Below are positions 1 through 7,726 of a stretch of 64,000 nucleotides of DNA, in pieces. Under the pieces are notes generated by a model, which searched no databases, was not told the DNA's origin, and saw only the letters and a program-made list of their open reading frames with translations. Source of the stretch: Candidatus Brocadia sinica JPN1 (lineage in GTDB: Bacteria; Planctomycetota; Brocadiia; Brocadiales; Brocadiaceae); assembly GCF_000949635.1 (NCBI RefSeq), contig NZ_BAFN01000001.1, positions 868,001 to 932,000 of the forward strand, given 5' to 3'. The position numbers and the translations under genes are program-made. Position 1 is the stretch's first letter, and the number at the start of each line of letters is the position of its first letter.

Positions 1-218
1 TTGAATGCCTGAAAAATACTGGTAAAATCATGAGAGGACAAAATACATCAAGACATCGAAAAGGCCATGAAAATATTGTTAAAGAAATTTTTCCTTGGTT
101 TTCATATAATCATGTGACTTTACACCGCACATTTCTTGTATGTATCCTTATCGGCGTTAATTCGTGGCTCAATAATTTTAATTATATGAGAAAAGCCACC
201 TATTTTTGGAGTACTTTC

Positions 219-635
219 ATGGAAACATTTTTCCTTGCCTTACTTACAGCCTTTATTTGGGGATTCGTGCCTTTTCTGGAAAAGGTAGGACTCTCGTCTG
301 TTGAACCCACTGCAGCGTACATGGTAAGATGTTCAGGCGTTTTTCTGGGTGTTGTAATCCTTATCGCTTTTACCCCTCAGTTTCCATCCTTTGGGAAGAT
401 GGGGGTTAAATCGATTTTCTTTCTTATCTTTGCTGGTATTCTGGCGGGTGTTGTAGCACAATTGGTATTTTACAAGGCGCTCAAGATGGGTGAGATATCA
501 AGGGTTATTCCCATTACAAGCTGTTACCCGTTATTTACATTTCTTTTGGGTTGGATTTTCCTGGGCGAGGAGGTGACTCTGTCCAAGGTAGCAGGTATGT
601 TACTTATTTTAGGCGGGATATTGCTCTTAAAATAG
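219..635 (+). CDS. EamA-like small membrane transporter
   Basis: Predicted integral membrane protein of 138 residues, about four to five hydrophobic helices, matching one half of a drug/metabolite (EamA) transporter. Full EamA permeases carry two such repeats in about 300 residues, so this one would have to dimerise; single-repeat members are known. The start at 219 is preferred because GGAG lies 7 bases upstream and the protein opens directly with a hydrophobic segment (METFFLALL). The frame is open upstream to the window edge, but that part is basic and unlike EamA. The stop is 6 bases before the histidine kinase, so the two are probably cotranscribed. The substrate cannot be inferred. Confidence 0.7.
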   Translation: METFFLALLTAFIWGFVPFLEKVGLSSVEPTAAYMVRCSGVFLGVVILIAFTPQFPSFGKMGVKSIFFLIFAGILAGVVAQLVFYKALKMGEISRVIPITSCYPLFTFLLGWIFLGEEVTLSKVAGMLLILGGILLLK

Positions 636-641
636 TTTTTT

Positions 642-2576
642 ATGAATTATTACAGAAACATCTTCAAAAGTATTAAGATACAACTCATCTCTTATATCTG
701 TCTTTTAACCACCGTTCCGTTATTGTTTGTTTGTGTCGTGGAATATTACAGTAGTAAGAGCGCCATTGAGCAGCGGATGATCGAACAACTGACCTCCATT
801 GCTGACCTGAAAAAAAGTGAGCTGAACAATTGGCTGGAAGAGCGGTTGACCGATACCTCGGTAATTGCCCGCAACAAGGTGCTTGCTGCGGCAGCAACAA
901 GCCTTTTACAGCAGAGGAGAAGATTTGAAAGTATCGATGAGTTGAGAAAATCAGAAGCCGGCCGTATAAATTATGAACGGATTTTAGACAATCTTCATGT
1001 CCTGAAGCAGTTTTATAAACATTACAACGTTATCTCTATAATAGACGGTGCAAATGGAGAGGTGGTTATATCCACATACCCCGGGATCGTGGGTAAAACC
1101 CTGAGCTCGTTTGGCAGTTATATAGATACCCTCGGGAAAAAAGAGGTAGCCGTGAAGGATATCTACACCTCTGAACTGACCGACCAGAATTGTATGACGT
1201 ATTTTTGCCCGGTTTGCATGACAGATACCATTACCCTGGAAAGCAGCGATATTATCATTGGCGCCATATTATTGGATGTTAATGTGAAAAACAGCGTTGA
1301 ACCGGTGATTCGCAACTGGCCAGGAATGGGAACAACAGGAGAAACACTCCTGGTGAGGAGAGAAGGGAATACCATTGTCTATTTAAATGACCTTCGTCAC
1401 AAGGAGGGAGCGGCCTTGCAATTTATCAGCCCCATCCATTCTACCCTGGATATCCCTTCGGTGTTAAGCTCCGGTGGCGAAGAAGGGATTAAAGAATCTG
1501 TAGACTACAGGAATGTTCCCGTACTTTCTGCCTACCGGCACATCCCCGTTCTCAATTGGGGACTTGTGGCAAAACAGGATTTAACAGAGGCATTTGCCCC
1601 GGTTGAAAAACTGAAAAACCGCGTTGTCGTGCTGATCTTTGTTTGTATTACCGTTGTCATTGCTCTTGGCGTTTCATTCACCAATCGTATTACGCAACCT
1701 CTGTTACAACTGGCGCAGGGGGCGAAGGCTATTGGTTCAGGAAATCTTGACCATCGTATATCGATTCTATCGGAGAATGAGGTGGGTCTTCTTGCCAAAG
1801 AATTTAATCACATGGCTGCAAAACTGAAAGAGTCATATTCAAATCTGGAACAAAAGGTGGAGGAACGAACGGCCCAGTTGCTGCGAGCCGAGCGACTCGC
1901 TGCGGTAGGTGAGCTTGCAGCCGAGGTGGCCCATGAAATCAATAACCCGTTAGGTGGTTTGCAGAATTTTGCCAGCATGATTGAACATGAACCGGAAAAT
2001 GTCCCGCAAACAAAGAAGTACGCCACTCTTATGCTGGAAGGACTGAAGCGGGTTGAGTTGATTGTAAAACGTCTTTTAACATTTTCCCGACCCTATACAC
2101 TTCGTATTTCTGAAAACAATATTAACGTGGTCATAAATAATTCTCTTGAGTTTGTAGAGCACAGGATTGAACCCAGCCTTGTACGTATTCATAAAGAACT
2201 TAACGAATCCCTTCCCATGGTTTTCATAGATGTGGATCACGTCTCTATGGTATTCATCAATATGATGGTTAATGCCCTTGAGAGTATGCCAGACGGGGGA
2301 ACACTGACCATAAAGACAGATACTTGCAAGAGACATGAAGGGTGTGTTACCGTTTATATTAGTGACACCGGATGCGGTATCCAGGGAGAAATTATGGATA
2401 AGATTTTCGAGCCCTTTTTTACCACGAAGAACAAAGAAGGTGAAAAAGGGCTGGGGATGGGATTGGCAATATCGAAGAGGATTATCGAGGATCACGGCGG
2501 GGAAATCCGTATAGAAAGTCACGTGGGGGAAGGGACTACCTTTCTGGTATGCCTTCCCAGTCGCAGAGGAGAGTGA
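642..2576 (+). CDS. Cache/HAMP sensor histidine kinase
   Basis: Membrane-bound sensor kinase of 644 residues. A first membrane helix (about 14-35) is followed by a roughly 290-residue periplasmic sensor region with Cache-like features, a second helix (about 328-347), a HAMP linker (about 348-400) and a short coiled coil. The HisKA phosphoacceptor is His431 in AEVAHEINNPL. The ATPase domain carries an N box (NMMVNALESM), DTGCGIQ, FEPFFTTK and GLGMGLAI. This is the NtrB/ZraS-like group that pairs with sigma-54 activators, and such a regulator follows 10 bases downstream. The sensor domain holds a CPVC pair that could bind metal or sense redox; this is inference. The signal sensed is unknown. 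Confidence 0.93.
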   Translation: MNYYRNIFKSIKIQLISYICLLTTVPLLFVCVVEYYSSKSAIEQRMIEQLTSIADLKKSELNNWLEERLTDTSVIARNKVLAAAATSLLQQRRRFESIDELRKSEAGRINYERILDNLHVLKQFYKHYNVISIIDGANGEVVISTYPGIVGKTLSSFGSYIDTLGKKEVAVKDIYTSELTDQNCMTYFCPVCMTDTITLESSDIIIGAILLDVNVKNSVEPVIRNWPGMGTTGETLLVRREGNTIVYLNDLRHKEGAALQFISPIHSTLDIPSVLSSGGEEGIKESVDYRNVPVLSAYRHIPVLNWGLVAKQDLTEAFAPVEKLKNRVVVLIFVCITVVIALGVSFTNRITQPLLQLAQGAKAIGSGNLDHRISILSENEVGLLAKEFNHMAAKLKESYSNLEQKVEERTAQLLRAERLAAVGELAAEVAHEINNPLGGLQNFASMIEHEPENVPQTKKYATLMLEGLKRVELIVKRLLTFSRPYTLRISENNINVVINNSLEFVEHRIEPSLVRIHKELNESLPMVFIDVDHVSMVFINMMVNALESMPDGGTLTIKTDTCKRHEGCVTVYISDTGCGIQGEIMDKIFEPFFTTKNKEGEKGLGMGLAISKRIIEDHGGEIRIESHVGEGTTFLVCLPSRRGE

Positions 2577-2586
2577 ACATTTTCAA

Positions 2587-3990
2587 ATGAAAAGCAAAAT
2601 ACTTATTGTTGACGATGAAAAACTTATGCGTGTATCCCTTGAAGACAAATTGGTGAAAGAGGGATATGCCGTCGCTTGCCTGTCAAATGCCATTGAAGGT
2701 CTCAAGGTACTACAATCAACAAACTTCGATGCGGTAATAACCGATGTACGACTGCCTAAGATAGATGGTATAGAATTTTTGAAGGAAATAAAAAAGTTAT
2801 CTCCGGATACCATTGTTATCATCATGACTGCCTATGGTTCCATTGAAAATGCGGTTCTAGCGATGAAAGAAGGGGCATATGACTACGTGACAAAGCCTTT
2901 TTCCCTGGAAGAATTACTGATTAAACTCAGGAAGGCACTCAAACACAAAGATGTGGTTGCAGAGAACATCTTACTAAAACAGCAGGTACTGAGCCAATAC
3001 GGTTATGATAATATGATCGGAAAGAGCGATGCTATGAAGCACGTGTTTGAAATTATAAACACGGTGTCCAATCGTGATACCACAATCCTTATTCAAGGAG
3101 AGAGCGGTACCGGAAAGGAACTTACAGCAGGGGCTATTCATTACAATAGTAACCGGCGGAATGGGCCTTTTATAAAGCTCAGTTGCGCCTCTTTAAACAA
3201 GGAAATCCTGGAAAGCGAACTCTTTGGACATGAGAAGGGTTCTTTTACCGGCGCGATAAAAACGAGGCGAGGCCGTTTTGAACTCGCCGATGGGGGCACG
3301 ATATTTCTCGATGATGTAGATGATATTCCATTAGAAATGCAGGTGAAACTCCTGCGAGTCCTTCAGGAACGGGAATTTGAACGCGTTGGAGGGGAAGAAA
3401 CGATTCCCGTCAATGTCCGCGTTATCTGCGCAACCAAAAAAGACCTGAAAAAGCTTGTCCAGGAAGGGCGGTTTCGTGAAGACCTGTATTATCGGCTCCA
3501 TGTAGTCACTCTTCATCTTCCACCCTTAAGGGAAAGGAAGGAAGATATACCGCTCCTGGTAAATTACTTTATGAAAAAATATGCCGCACAGCAACGTGTC
3601 GTAATTAATTCAATATCTCAGGAAGCGCTTCATTTGTTGTTATTGTATAATTGGCCGGGAAACATCCGGGAATTAGAAAACGCTGTGGAACATGCCGTGG
3701 CGTTTTGCACCTCTGGTGCAATTCTCTCAAAAAATCTCCCACAAAATTTAACGCAGGGAGAGACCTCTTCTGGTATATTTCCTGTCGAACTTTCTACGAT
3801 TGACTCCCTGGACCTGCAGGAGACCCTTAGTGAAGCTGAAAGAAAGCTCCTTTTGTGGGCATATCAGAAGACAAACGGTAACCAGGTGCGCATGTCAGAG
3901 ATATTGCGGATACCTCGTACTACACTTCAAAATAAGCTCGTGAAGTATAACATAACAAAAACCCATATCCCCGCCACTGAACAGACATAG
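2587..3990 (+). CDS. NtrC-family sigma-54 response regulator
   Basis: Cytoplasmic transcription activator of 467 residues. The receiver domain (1-120) has phosphoacceptor Asp53 in TDVRLPK. The AAA+ domain (about 145-380) has Walker A GESGTGKE at 171-178, the sigma-54 contact loop GSFTGA at 218-223 (Ser replaces the usual Ala, a known variant) and Walker B IFLDDVDD at 239-246. A Fis-type helix-turn-helix sits at about 425-460. Walker B shows Asp-Asp at 242-243 where most of the family has Asp-Glu. It is encoded with its cognate kinase, and a sigma-54 promoter lies about 415 bases downstream in front of the peroxidase operon, the obvious candidate target. Confidence 0.95.
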   Translation: MKSKILIVDDEKLMRVSLEDKLVKEGYAVACLSNAIEGLKVLQSTNFDAVITDVRLPKIDGIEFLKEIKKLSPDTIVIIMTAYGSIENAVLAMKEGAYDYVTKPFSLEELLIKLRKALKHKDVVAENILLKQQVLSQYGYDNMIGKSDAMKHVFEIINTVSNRDTTILIQGESGTGKELTAGAIHYNSNRRNGPFIKLSCASLNKEILESELFGHEKGSFTGAIKTRRGRFELADGGTIFLDDVDDIPLEMQVKLLRVLQEREFERVGGEETIPVNVRVICATKKDLKKLVQEGRFREDLYYRLHVVTLHLPPLRERKEDIPLLVNYFMKKYAAQQRVVINSISQEALHLLLLYNWPGNIRELENAVEHAVAFCTSGAILSKNLPQNLTQGETSSGIFPVELSTIDSLDLQETLSEAERKLLLWAYQKTNGNQVRMSEILRIPRTTLQNKLVKYNITKTHIPATEQT

Positions 3991-4197
3991 TGCCGCATAG
4001 CTGCAATCCCATTCCATTTTTTCGTCGACACTATTCACAGATTCAATACATTGTCCGGTTAAAGCATTATCCCATTCAGACTGAGCAGAACTATGATAAT
4101 AAAATGAAGTATTCTTTCTTTTATTTTCTCCGTGTTCTCTGCGTCCTCTGTGGTAAACTATACATTAAAAGAAAGCTCCTGCCAGTGAATGGGCGAG

Positions 4198-4221
4198 ATA
4201 GTGCCCACATTTAGGCACTAT
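4198..4221. promoter_or_regulatory. Inverted repeat, candidate activator site (UAS)
   Basis: Perfect 8-base inverted repeat ATAGTGCC, 8-base spacer, GGCACTAT. It lies about 190 bases upstream of the -24 element at 4405, a normal distance for an enhancer bound by an NtrC-type dimer. A second 12-base palindrome, CTTCCCGGGAAG, is at 4262-4273. Function as enhancer is inferred from position and symmetry. A transcript-end hairpin is less likely because it is 200 bases past the regulator stop and no T run follows. Confidence 0.45.
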
Positions 4222-4261
4222 TCTAAGTCTTATATTTTCAAGGCTTAATACAAAATTTATT

Positions 4262-4273
4262 CTTCCCGGGAAG
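4262..4273. promoter_or_regulatory. 12-bp palindrome upstream of sigma-54 promoter
   Basis: Perfect palindrome CTTCCCGGGAAG about 135 bases upstream of the -24 element. It could be a second activator site; only symmetry and position support this. Confidence 0.25.
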
Positions 4274-4404
4274 CATTCCAGACTTACCCTAGTCAAATTT
4301 CAAGTGTTACCGATTTCTAAAAAAACAAACAACTTTGTTTTGAATCTCCTTAAGGTATGAATTTATAAATAGTTATAGAACTACATACCCACGTGAATTT
4401 AACC

Positions 4405-4419
4405 TGGCACTCTCATTGC
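4405..4419 (+). promoter_or_regulatory. Sigma-54 (-24/-12) promoter
   Basis: TGGCAC, 5-base spacer TCTCA, then TTGC, matching the sigma-54 consensus TGGCAC-N5-TTGC at every defined position and flanked by C on the left and T on the right as usual. The expected start of transcription is about 4430, giving a leader of roughly 110 bases to the 23-residue peptide gene. It is on the same strand as the peroxidase operon and downstream of the NtrC-type regulator gene. Confidence 0.8.
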
Positions 4420-4540
4420 TAATTCTATAAACCAGATATTTACCTACGACAGAGAATAGAAGGGAAATTAAACCCGAATGAAAGGAGGTGGTTCCGGAGG
4501 AACTGTTTAGACGAGTGAAATAGCGGAAGGAGGATAAATT

Positions 4541-4612
4541 ATGATGTGTTTTACTGTTCTTGTCGGTCTTATTGTTGGATTTGCAATTTTTTATGTAGTG
4601 AAGGAGGTTTAA
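4541..4612 (+). CDS. 23-residue single-helix membrane peptide
   Basis: Small open reading frame (MMCFTVLVGLIVGFAIFYVV, then KEV) that is almost entirely one transmembrane helix with a charged C-terminus. It has a strong ribosome site (GGAAGGAGG, ending about 7 bases before the ATG), and its stop lies one base before the peroxidase ATG. The peroxidase ribosome site AAGGAGGT is embedded in the last codons, so translation is likely coupled. It is the first gene after the sigma-54 promoter. No family was recognised; a membrane anchor or assembly peptide for the cytochrome, or a translational leader, are both possible. The ribosome site and spacing argue that it is translated. Confidence 0.6.
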   Translation: MMCFTVLVGLIVGFAIFYVVKEV

Positions 4613-4613
4613 C

Positions 4614-5639
4614 ATGTTTACAATGACTTTAAAATTAGGTTTAATTGTGGCCCTTGGTATAGCAGGGGTGATGACAACTGGAGAGTTGATGGCGGGTACG
4701 CCGCAGGTAGTAGCAACGATCCAGACGGGGCCGGAGTGGGAGCCTCTTCCCAGGGGTGAGCCATTGACGGTGCCTGAGGTACATTATCGGGTAAAACACT
4801 CACCATTCAAGAGTGAGCTGGTGAGGTACGGGCAGTTCATATTCAATGATGCATCATGGGGGTTGCAGGGTGAGTATGCATGCGCCAGCTGCCATTATGA
4901 GAGGGGACAGACGACGGGTTTGATCTGGGACCTTGGAGATGAAGGATGGGGAAGCTGGAAGAACGTGAAGTATATCCGTGGCGGAAGGTATTTGCCTCCG
5001 TTCAGGCATGAAGGGTTTACGGGTCATCCGGATGAAATCGTAGGTGCAACAAGTTCGCTGGACAGGGTGTGTGGAAGAGACCCTGGGTTTGTGTTCAGGA
5101 GCGAGAACTTTTCGCCGGAGAGGTTAGAATCTTTGATTTGTTACATCAGGGCATTGGAGTTTACGGGAAGTCCGTTCAGGAATGCGGATGGCAGTTTGAC
5201 AGAGGCGGCAAAGAGGGGTGAGAAGTTATTTAACGACCCTGCTGTGGGATGTGCAGAGTGTCATCCGGGGGATGCAATGGATCCGAAAGCCTTGTTTAGC
5301 GATGCACAGACCCATGATGTGGGAACCGGTCGTGTAGGAGTGAAGGGTTTCAGGTCAACGCCGGGTAAGGTATTTAACATGCAGGCATTGAATGCCGGTG
5401 AGGATCCTTATGGCGAGGAGAGCGATACGCCGATCATTGGGTTGGACCTGGTAAAGGAATTTGATACGCCGACGCTGAGGGACATCTATGCATCAGGCAC
5501 GTATTTCCATGACGGGAGCGCCAGGACGTTGATTGATACGATCAACAACACGGTAAATGATAAGGACATGCATGGAAGGACGTCACACCTGAGCGCTCAG
5601 GATTTGCAGGATTTGGTGGAGTTCCTGAAGGCGTTGTAA
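4614..5639 (+). CDS. Di-heme cytochrome c peroxidase (CCP/MauG family)
   Basis: Exported di-heme c-type cytochrome of 341 residues. An N-terminal signal sequence (about 1-27, ending near LMAG) is followed by two CXXCH heme sites: Cys90-Cys93-His94 (CASCH) and Cys213-Cys216-His217 (CAECH). Length and the spacing of the two hemes fit the bacterial cytochrome c peroxidase/MauG family, which reduces peroxide or performs long-range oxidations in the periplasm. YFHDGSART near residue 300 is typical of the C-terminal domain. Codon use is strongly biased toward G-ending codons, unlike the neighbours, and the ribosome site is near-perfect, suggesting very high expression. It is probably driven by the sigma-54 promoter at 4405. 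Peroxidase versus another oxidase role cannot be decided here. Confidence 0.92.
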   Translation: MFTMTLKLGLIVALGIAGVMTTGELMAGTPQVVATIQTGPEWEPLPRGEPLTVPEVHYRVKHSPFKSELVRYGQFIFNDASWGLQGEYACASCHYERGQTTGLIWDLGDEGWGSWKNVKYIRGGRYLPPFRHEGFTGHPDEIVGATSSLDRVCGRDPGFVFRSENFSPERLESLICYIRALEFTGSPFRNADGSLTEAAKRGEKLFNDPAVGCAECHPGDAMDPKALFSDAQTHDVGTGRVGVKGFRSTPGKVFNMQALNAGEDPYGEESDTPIIGLDLVKEFDTPTLRDIYASGTYFHDGSARTLIDTINNTVNDKDMHGRTSHLSAQDLQDLVEFLKAL

Positions 5640-5650
5640 AGTACCGGATT

Positions 5651-5678
5651 GAATGACCCGTCATATGGCGGGTCATTC
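5651..5678 (+). terminator. Hairpin after peroxidase gene
   Basis: Perfect 10-base stem (GAATGACCCG / CGGGTCATTC) with an 8-base loop, 11 bases after the peroxidase stop. No clear T run follows, so it may act as a terminator or as a 3' stability hairpin that dampens read-through into the next gene. Confidence 0.6.
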
Positions 5679-5729
5679 AGTCTATTAAAAGACTATTTTG
5701 ATAAATACTATCTTCAGGAAGGAATGCAA

Positions 5730-6500
5730 ATGAAGATTGCGTGTAAATACAAGACGATATTACTATTGTTATTATCCGTAAGTTTCGTATTGTTCAATAC
5801 TATTTCGAATAAGCTCTATGCATGCGGTGGCGGTGGTTCATCGCCTGATGGCATTACTCTAAAATTACGGGGAGTAAATGATCTTGCAGAGGCCATTCAA
5901 CTAAAAGCCACTTTACAAAAGAACGAGGCGATCAAGTGCGCCAATATCAGCCCTCATAAAACTGAGATATGTATTTCCACCCTCTGCCCGGGAGCAATCA
6001 CAGAGGAACAGATTATAAAAGCCATTAAAGATGCAGGCTATGATGCATCGTTACCCGATTACCTTACTTTTAAAATTGATAATTTCATACATGAATCAGA
6101 TGTGAAAAGATTAAGGGAGTGCCTGGATGAACTACCGGGAGTTACAACAGCCAATATCGACCTTAATACAAAGGACATCACTATAAACTATTACGAAGGC
6201 TGGATCCGATTTGCCAGAAAGATAGTCAAAACCCTTGAAGATAACGGATTTAAGGCTATAGTGCCCATAGACACAATTACCTTTGAGACAGAGGGTATGG
6301 CTGAGGTTGATGCCCACGATGTGCGGGCATATCTCTTGGGTATATTTGGAGTGTCCGGTTCGGATGTCGATATTGGTACCAATGAAGTGAAGGTTAGTTT
6401 TTATCGGGGATGGACGACGAAAGAAAAACTTATAAAGACCATTGAAGAGCGTGGAAACACAAAGGTAAAACACGACCTTATGGTCCTGAAAACTTCGTAG
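5730..6500 (+). CDS. Exported protein with three degenerate HMA-like folds
   Basis: Predicted exported protein of 256 residues. The start at 5730 is chosen because AGGAAGGA lies 7 bases upstream and the product opens with a signal peptide; LYAC at its end could be a lipobox, making this a lipoprotein. The mature part appears to be three consecutive units of about 70 residues with the beta-alpha-beta-beta-alpha-beta rhythm of heavy-metal-associated (HMA) domains: each starts with a strand such as ITLKLRG, YLTFKID or TITFETE and ends in a helix of the TLEDNGFKA type. None has the CXXC metal site. It sits just downstream of the di-heme peroxidase hairpin. Metal binding is doubtful; a scaffold or protein-interaction role is conjecture. 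Confidence 0.65.
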   Translation: MKIACKYKTILLLLLSVSFVLFNTISNKLYACGGGGSSPDGITLKLRGVNDLAEAIQLKATLQKNEAIKCANISPHKTEICISTLCPGAITEEQIIKAIKDAGYDASLPDYLTFKIDNFIHESDVKRLRECLDELPGVTTANIDLNTKDITINYYEGWIRFARKIVKTLEDNGFKAIVPIDTITFETEGMAEVDAHDVRAYLLGIFGVSGSDVDIGTNEVKVSFYRGWTTKEKLIKTIEERGNTKVKHDLMVLKTS

Positions 6501-6599
6501 TGCTGTGCACCCGTAACCAAATTGACCCTCTTTTCCCTCCTTGCAAGGAGAGACGAAGTAAGACGAACTTAAGTTCGCCCTCCTGTATAGTGTAAAAAC

Positions 6600-6628
6600 T
6601 TGTTGAAAAGAAGTATTTACCGTATTAT
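6600..6628 (+). promoter_or_regulatory. Sigma-70-type promoter
   Basis: TTGTTG, 17-base spacer, TATTAT, about 125 bases upstream of the transglutaminase-like gene. The -10 is near consensus and the -35 matches four of six. Confidence 0.45.
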
Positions 6629-6752
6629 AACTAGAGTAAACGTAACTAAAATTCGGTTTTGTGGATTACAGCATGTGGGTTACGGTATCGGCAAAAAACA
6701 GAAATCCGCAATCCAAAATCCAAAATGAGCGGAGTTGCAACTGAAGCCATTT

Positions 6753-7523
6753 ATGAAACATTTGGTAATGATTGTAACCACCTTAGTTTTATCGGGGATA
6801 TGTTGCGTGGAAACATATGCGGATGTTTCGTATGCCGATTTATTTCTTACGGGAAGGGGTTATAAACCGGTTGAAGATATCTGGACAAAAAAGCCATTGA
6901 CGGCTCATTCGCCGGATGGGAGCTGCATACCTGACAATCTATTTTACAAAGAATGGTGTATTAACACCTTCAAGAACGGCGAACAAATTTATGAGGCGTA
7001 TAGAGAAATAGCTTTTGATATTGACTACCGGGCCGAACCACCAAAGACAGACTACTGGCAGACACCAGGAGAAACTCGCCAAAGCAAAAAGGGCGATTGT
7101 GAAGATTCGGTCTTCCTGTTTTTTTCTAATCTCTCCGGACTGGATATTAATGGCGACCTGGTATGGGGCTGGGTGACAGACAAGGATACTTCGATTGCCT
7201 TTGCCCATGTATGGTATCAATTATTTGATAAGCATGGCAGGGCATATATTGTGGAGGGTTTTTCGAAGGAGTGGAATGGAATCATCCCTCTTGAGACGAT
7301 TACCAGGGTAGAAGAGCGTGTGCCAACTTTGATGTTACGGCATGACCAGGTAAATTACCTGATAGAGAAGGCAACTCCAATTTCCGATCATGGCTGGGGA
7401 CGGAAATTTGCAGAATCTTTTGAGGACGGGCAATTCTCCTGGGATATTTTCCTTAATAATACCTCGTTTGTTAAAGAAATCTTCAGGAAACTTCATGATA
7501 TGATTATCCGGTATAAGGGTTAG
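6753..7523 (+). CDS. Exported transglutaminase-like cysteine peptidase
   Basis: Protein of 256 residues with a signal peptide (MKHLVMIVTTLVLSG..., cleaved near VETYA). The start at 6753 is preferred over a TTG six codons upstream because it puts the signal peptide at the N-terminus. The core has the transglutaminase-like triad pattern: Cys in KKGDCEDSVFL, His in FAHVWYQL and an acidic residue in the following strand (IVEGFSKEW). This resembles the bacterial transglutaminase-like (BTLCP) group. The enzyme probably acts on proteins or peptides outside the cytoplasmic membrane; the substrate is unknown. A sigma-70-like promoter precedes it and a terminator structure follows, so it is likely its own transcription unit. 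Confidence 0.75.
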   Translation: MKHLVMIVTTLVLSGICCVETYADVSYADLFLTGRGYKPVEDIWTKKPLTAHSPDGSCIPDNLFYKEWCINTFKNGEQIYEAYREIAFDIDYRAEPPKTDYWQTPGETRQSKKGDCEDSVFLFFSNLSGLDINGDLVWGWVTDKDTSIAFAHVWYQLFDKHGRAYIVEGFSKEWNGIIPLETITRVEERVPTLMLRHDQVNYLIEKATPISDHGWGRKFAESFEDGQFSWDIFLNNTSFVKEIFRKLHDMIIRYKG

Positions 7524-7557
7524 ATCAAAATTTGAGAAATTCTTCGTTTTTAAAATC

Positions 7558-7645
7558 GGGCTTCTAAGAGGCGTACATTACTTCAAACCCCTTACTAACG
7601 AAAAAAGCCATTCTGAGCAGACGGAATGGTTCTTTTTAGAAGCCC
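7558..7645 (+). terminator. Nested inverted repeat with terminator hairpin
   Basis: An inner hairpin (AGCCATTC at 7606-7613 with GAATGGTT at 7624-7631) followed by CTTTTTAG looks like an intrinsic terminator for the gene ending at 7523. An outer perfect 10-base inverted repeat (GGGCTTCTAA at 7558-7567, TTAGAAGCCC at 7636-7645) encloses it, so the full 88-base segment can fold as one long structure, or may be a small inserted element. Confidence 0.6.
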
Positions 7646-7726
7646 TTTCATTTCCGACAAAACTTCATTGCCTCCGCTCACAGAAGAACACGAAAAATGT
7701 AATACCAGGTATAAGGTTTAAAATCT

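Noticed and set aside
30-218. Upstream extension of the EamA-like frame
   Set aside because: The extra 63 residues are basic and unlike the family, and a good ribosome site supports the start at 219.
3990-4214. 74-codon frame after the NtrC-type regulator
   Set aside because: It covers the dispersed CTCTGCG-type motif and ordinary intergenic sequence; no ribosome site and no protein-like pattern.
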